7,432 nucleotides of DNA from Clostridia bacterium (GTDB lineage Bacteria; Bacillota; Clostridia; Lutisporales; Lutisporaceae). The stretch is taken from positions 1-7,432 of the forward strand of contig JAQSYB010000092.1 in assembly GCA_029256365.1 (NCBI GenBank), in the 5' to 3' direction. The notes beneath the pieces are model-generated. The model did no database searches. It was not told the DNA's origin and worked only from the letters and a program-made list of their open reading frames with translations. Both the position numbers and the translations under genes were made by a program. Shown here in pieces: positions 5,862 to 7,432 of the stretch (position 1 is the stretch's first letter; each line of letters opens with the position of its first letter).

Positions 5862-7432
5862 GAAAAATTATCTTAATAATAATCTAATTGGTCTAAAAAG
5901 AAACCAAAAAGAAGCATATGAAAAGCTTAATAATATGAGACGTGAAGTAAGTTCGGATTATTATATTATTGAAAATGGTTCTGTTGAAGTACTGTATTAT
6001 AAGACGAACAGCGGCAATTATATACAGTACTCTTCTTTTTTTTCACCCAAAGAAGAGGCAGCAGAATATTTAAAGAATATAAGTTTTGAGAAATATGATC
6101 AAGCATATGTTTTGTTTGGTGCTGCCTTAGGGGAGACCTTGAGTTTGCTGCTAGAAAAGGTTGATAAACGAGCTTTGGTAGTTTGTGTTGAAGAAGATGC
6201 ATCTTTGATTATTGAAAGTCTGAAAAGAAAAGATTATTCCGCATATTTAGAGCAGGGAAGGCTTGTATTTGCAATAGGAAATGATGAGATAGAGCAGAAC
6301 ATCATTGATATGATAGATATGCAGCCTTTAAAATTTTCAGGGGCAGTAAATTATATATTTATGCCATTTCACAGCGACGGGTATATGAAATACTCCAATA
6401 AAGTCCATGGATATTTTCAAAAGTATTGTCAAATCTTATTAAGCTCTTTTGGAAATTGCATTGAAGATACTTTAGTTGGTTTGGAGAATTATCTTGCGAA
6501 TATTGAGGACTATATTAATTCACCTGGTGTAAATGAAATTATTGAAGCCGATAATCCATATAGGAATAAACCAGCTATCCTTATCGCTTCTGGACCATCT
6601 CTCGAAAAAAATATAGATTTTATAAAGATGGCGGAGGGCAAGGCACTGGTTTTGGCTGCAGATAGTGCATACAAAGCTCTGAACAAAAGAGGCATAAAGG
6701 CTGATGCCATTGGGGCTTTTGAAAGAATTAAGCTAACCTATGATTTATTCTTTAAGGGAGAGACCTTTGACAAAGATTTAGTGCTTGCTGCACCTGCTTT
6801 AATATATCCGGATTTGGTCAAAGAGTTTACAGGAAAAAAATTGCTTTATACAAAAGCAGGAAGCTCTTTAGGACAATGGATTAGCGAGTTCGACACTTGT
6901 TCTAAGGAAGGAGTCTGGTGTGGTGCGTCTGTATCGAATATGCTTTTTGGATTGGCTGTCAAGTTAGGTTGTAATCCAATCATTCTAGTAGGTCAGGATT
7001 TAAGCTATTCTGCATCAGGAATGAGTCATATAGTTGATGCATCAGGAGTAGTTCATAAGGTTAAAGAAGAGGATATTGAGGTATATGTAAAAGATAGCAA
7101 AGGAAATTTGCTTCCTAGTACAAATACCTGGAGGGATATTTTAGACTATTTTGAAGCGGCTGTCAGAGATTGTAATCGCACTGTGATTAATGCAACAGAG
7201 GGAGGTGCCTTTATAAAGGGCACGGAAGAACGAAACCTCAGAGATGCGATTGCTCGCTATTGTTCCGAGGATGTTGCTATGCTAAGTGATATACTGGAAG
7301 AGGTAAAGTCAAAGCATCTTAGGACAAACATAAATGGAAAAAACATCTTTGAAAAGATATATGATAAACTATCAATATGTACAAAACTTTATGATTTAGC
7401 AGCAGAAATGTGCAAGGATATTAAGACGGGCG
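5854..7432 (+). CDS. Maf-type flagellin glycosyltransferase, copy B, 3' end outside the window
   Basis: A second Maf/DUF115 gene starts at ATG 5854, overlapping the stop of copy A by 8 bases (ATGAGTAA), and stays open for 526 codons to the window edge. GAGGTT at 5841-5846 is a modest ribosome binding site. It is collinear with copy A: IQYSSF at 57-62, FGAALGE in place of the glycine-rich motif, VVCVEED, NKPAILIASGPSLEKN at 238-253, ERIKLTYDLF, SVSNMLFG, GQDLSYS at 380-386 with a following His, and EGGAFIKGTE at 449-458. The motif offset against copy A stays within a few residues, so the two arose by tandem duplication. Outside the motifs they have diverged strongly, so the event is old and the functions may differ. 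About 150 C-terminal residues are probably missing if it is as long as copy A. Confidence 0.9.
   Translation, partial: MSKKNYLNNNLIGLKRNQKEAYEKLNNMRREVSSDYYIIENGSVEVLYYKTNSGNYIQYSSFFSPKEEAAEYLKNISFEKYDQAYVLFGAALGETLSLLLEKVDKRALVVCVEEDASLIIESLKRKDYSAYLEQGRLVFAIGNDEIEQNIIDMIDMQPLKFSGAVNYIFMPFHSDGYMKYSNKVHGYFQKYCQILLSSFGNCIEDTLVGLENYLANIEDYINSPGVNEIIEADNPYRNKPAILIASGPSLEKNIDFIKMAEGKALVLAADSAYKALNKRGIKADAIGAFERIKLTYDLFFKGETFDKDLVLAAPALIYPDLVKEFTGKKLLYTKAGSSLGQWISEFDTCSKEGVWCGASVSNMLFGLAVKLGCNPIILVGQDLSYSASGMSHIVDASGVVHKVKEEDIEVYVKDSKGNLLPSTNTWRDILDYFEAAVRDCNRTVINATEGGAFIKGTEERNLRDAIARYCSEDVAMLSDILEEVKSKHLRTNINGKNIFEKIYDKLSICTKLYDLAAEMCKDIKTG

Noticed and set aside
153..6710. Several minus-strand open frames of 62-133 codons across the window
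   Set aside because: They lie opposite well-supported plus-strand genes or their leader, show no recognisable protein signature, and have low-complexity Ile/Leu/Ser/Phe-rich translations typical of antisense shadows in AT-rich DNA.
1..7432. Defence system, mobile element or CRISPR array
   Set aside because: No transposase, integrase, repeat-spacer pattern or defence-type domain was seen; all genes fit a late flagellar cluster.

Overview
The window is a late flagellar gene cluster from a low-GC Gram-positive bacterium, most likely of the class Clostridia. The AT-rich codon use, the strong GGAGG-type ribosome binding sites and the gene order flgK-flgL-DUF6470-fliW-csrA-flagellin (the order known from Bacillus subtilis) all point that way. 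The presence of two DUF115/Maf proteins fits motile Clostridia. I cannot name genus or species from sequence alone. Every gene lies on the + strand, and no stretch longer than 200 bases is without a gene.

Layout: bases 1-237 hold the C-terminal end of flgK (hook-filament junction protein 1). Then come flgL (250-1221, junction protein 2), a DUF6470/YviE-like gene (1232-1789), fliW (1824-2252) and csrA (2258-2488, TTG start). A 198-base intergenic region follows. It holds a near-consensus sigma-28/sigma-D promoter, an imperfect leader hairpin, and two small hairpins that each show an AAGGA loop; the second one carries the flagellin Shine-Dalgarno. The flagellin gene (2687-3496) ends at an intrinsic terminator (3511-3554). 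Downstream lies an unrecognised 85-residue acidic gene (3578-3835) and two tandem, diverged Maf-type flagellin glycosyltransferase genes (3828-5861 and 5854 to the window edge). The three are joined by identical 8-base ATGnGTAA overlaps.

How it works together: FlgK and FlgL form the adaptor between hook and filament, and flagellin builds the filament. FliW, CsrA and the flagellin leader form the known partner-switch: free flagellin binds FliW, which releases CsrA to block flagellin translation. The two leader hairpins look like a textbook CsrA dimer target. The Maf proteins probably transfer nonulosonic acids (pseudaminic or legionaminic type) onto flagellin before export. They have no visible promoter of their own, so they may be expressed by read-through past the flagellin terminator.

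No mobile element, CRISPR array, tRNA or rRNA was seen, and I see no sign of a defence system. The points most worth a second look are the double CsrA hairpin, the csrA start region (Shine-Dalgarno in a GUGA-capped hairpin containing the fliW stop codon), the small unknown gene coupled to the Maf pair, and the divergence of the two Maf copies.
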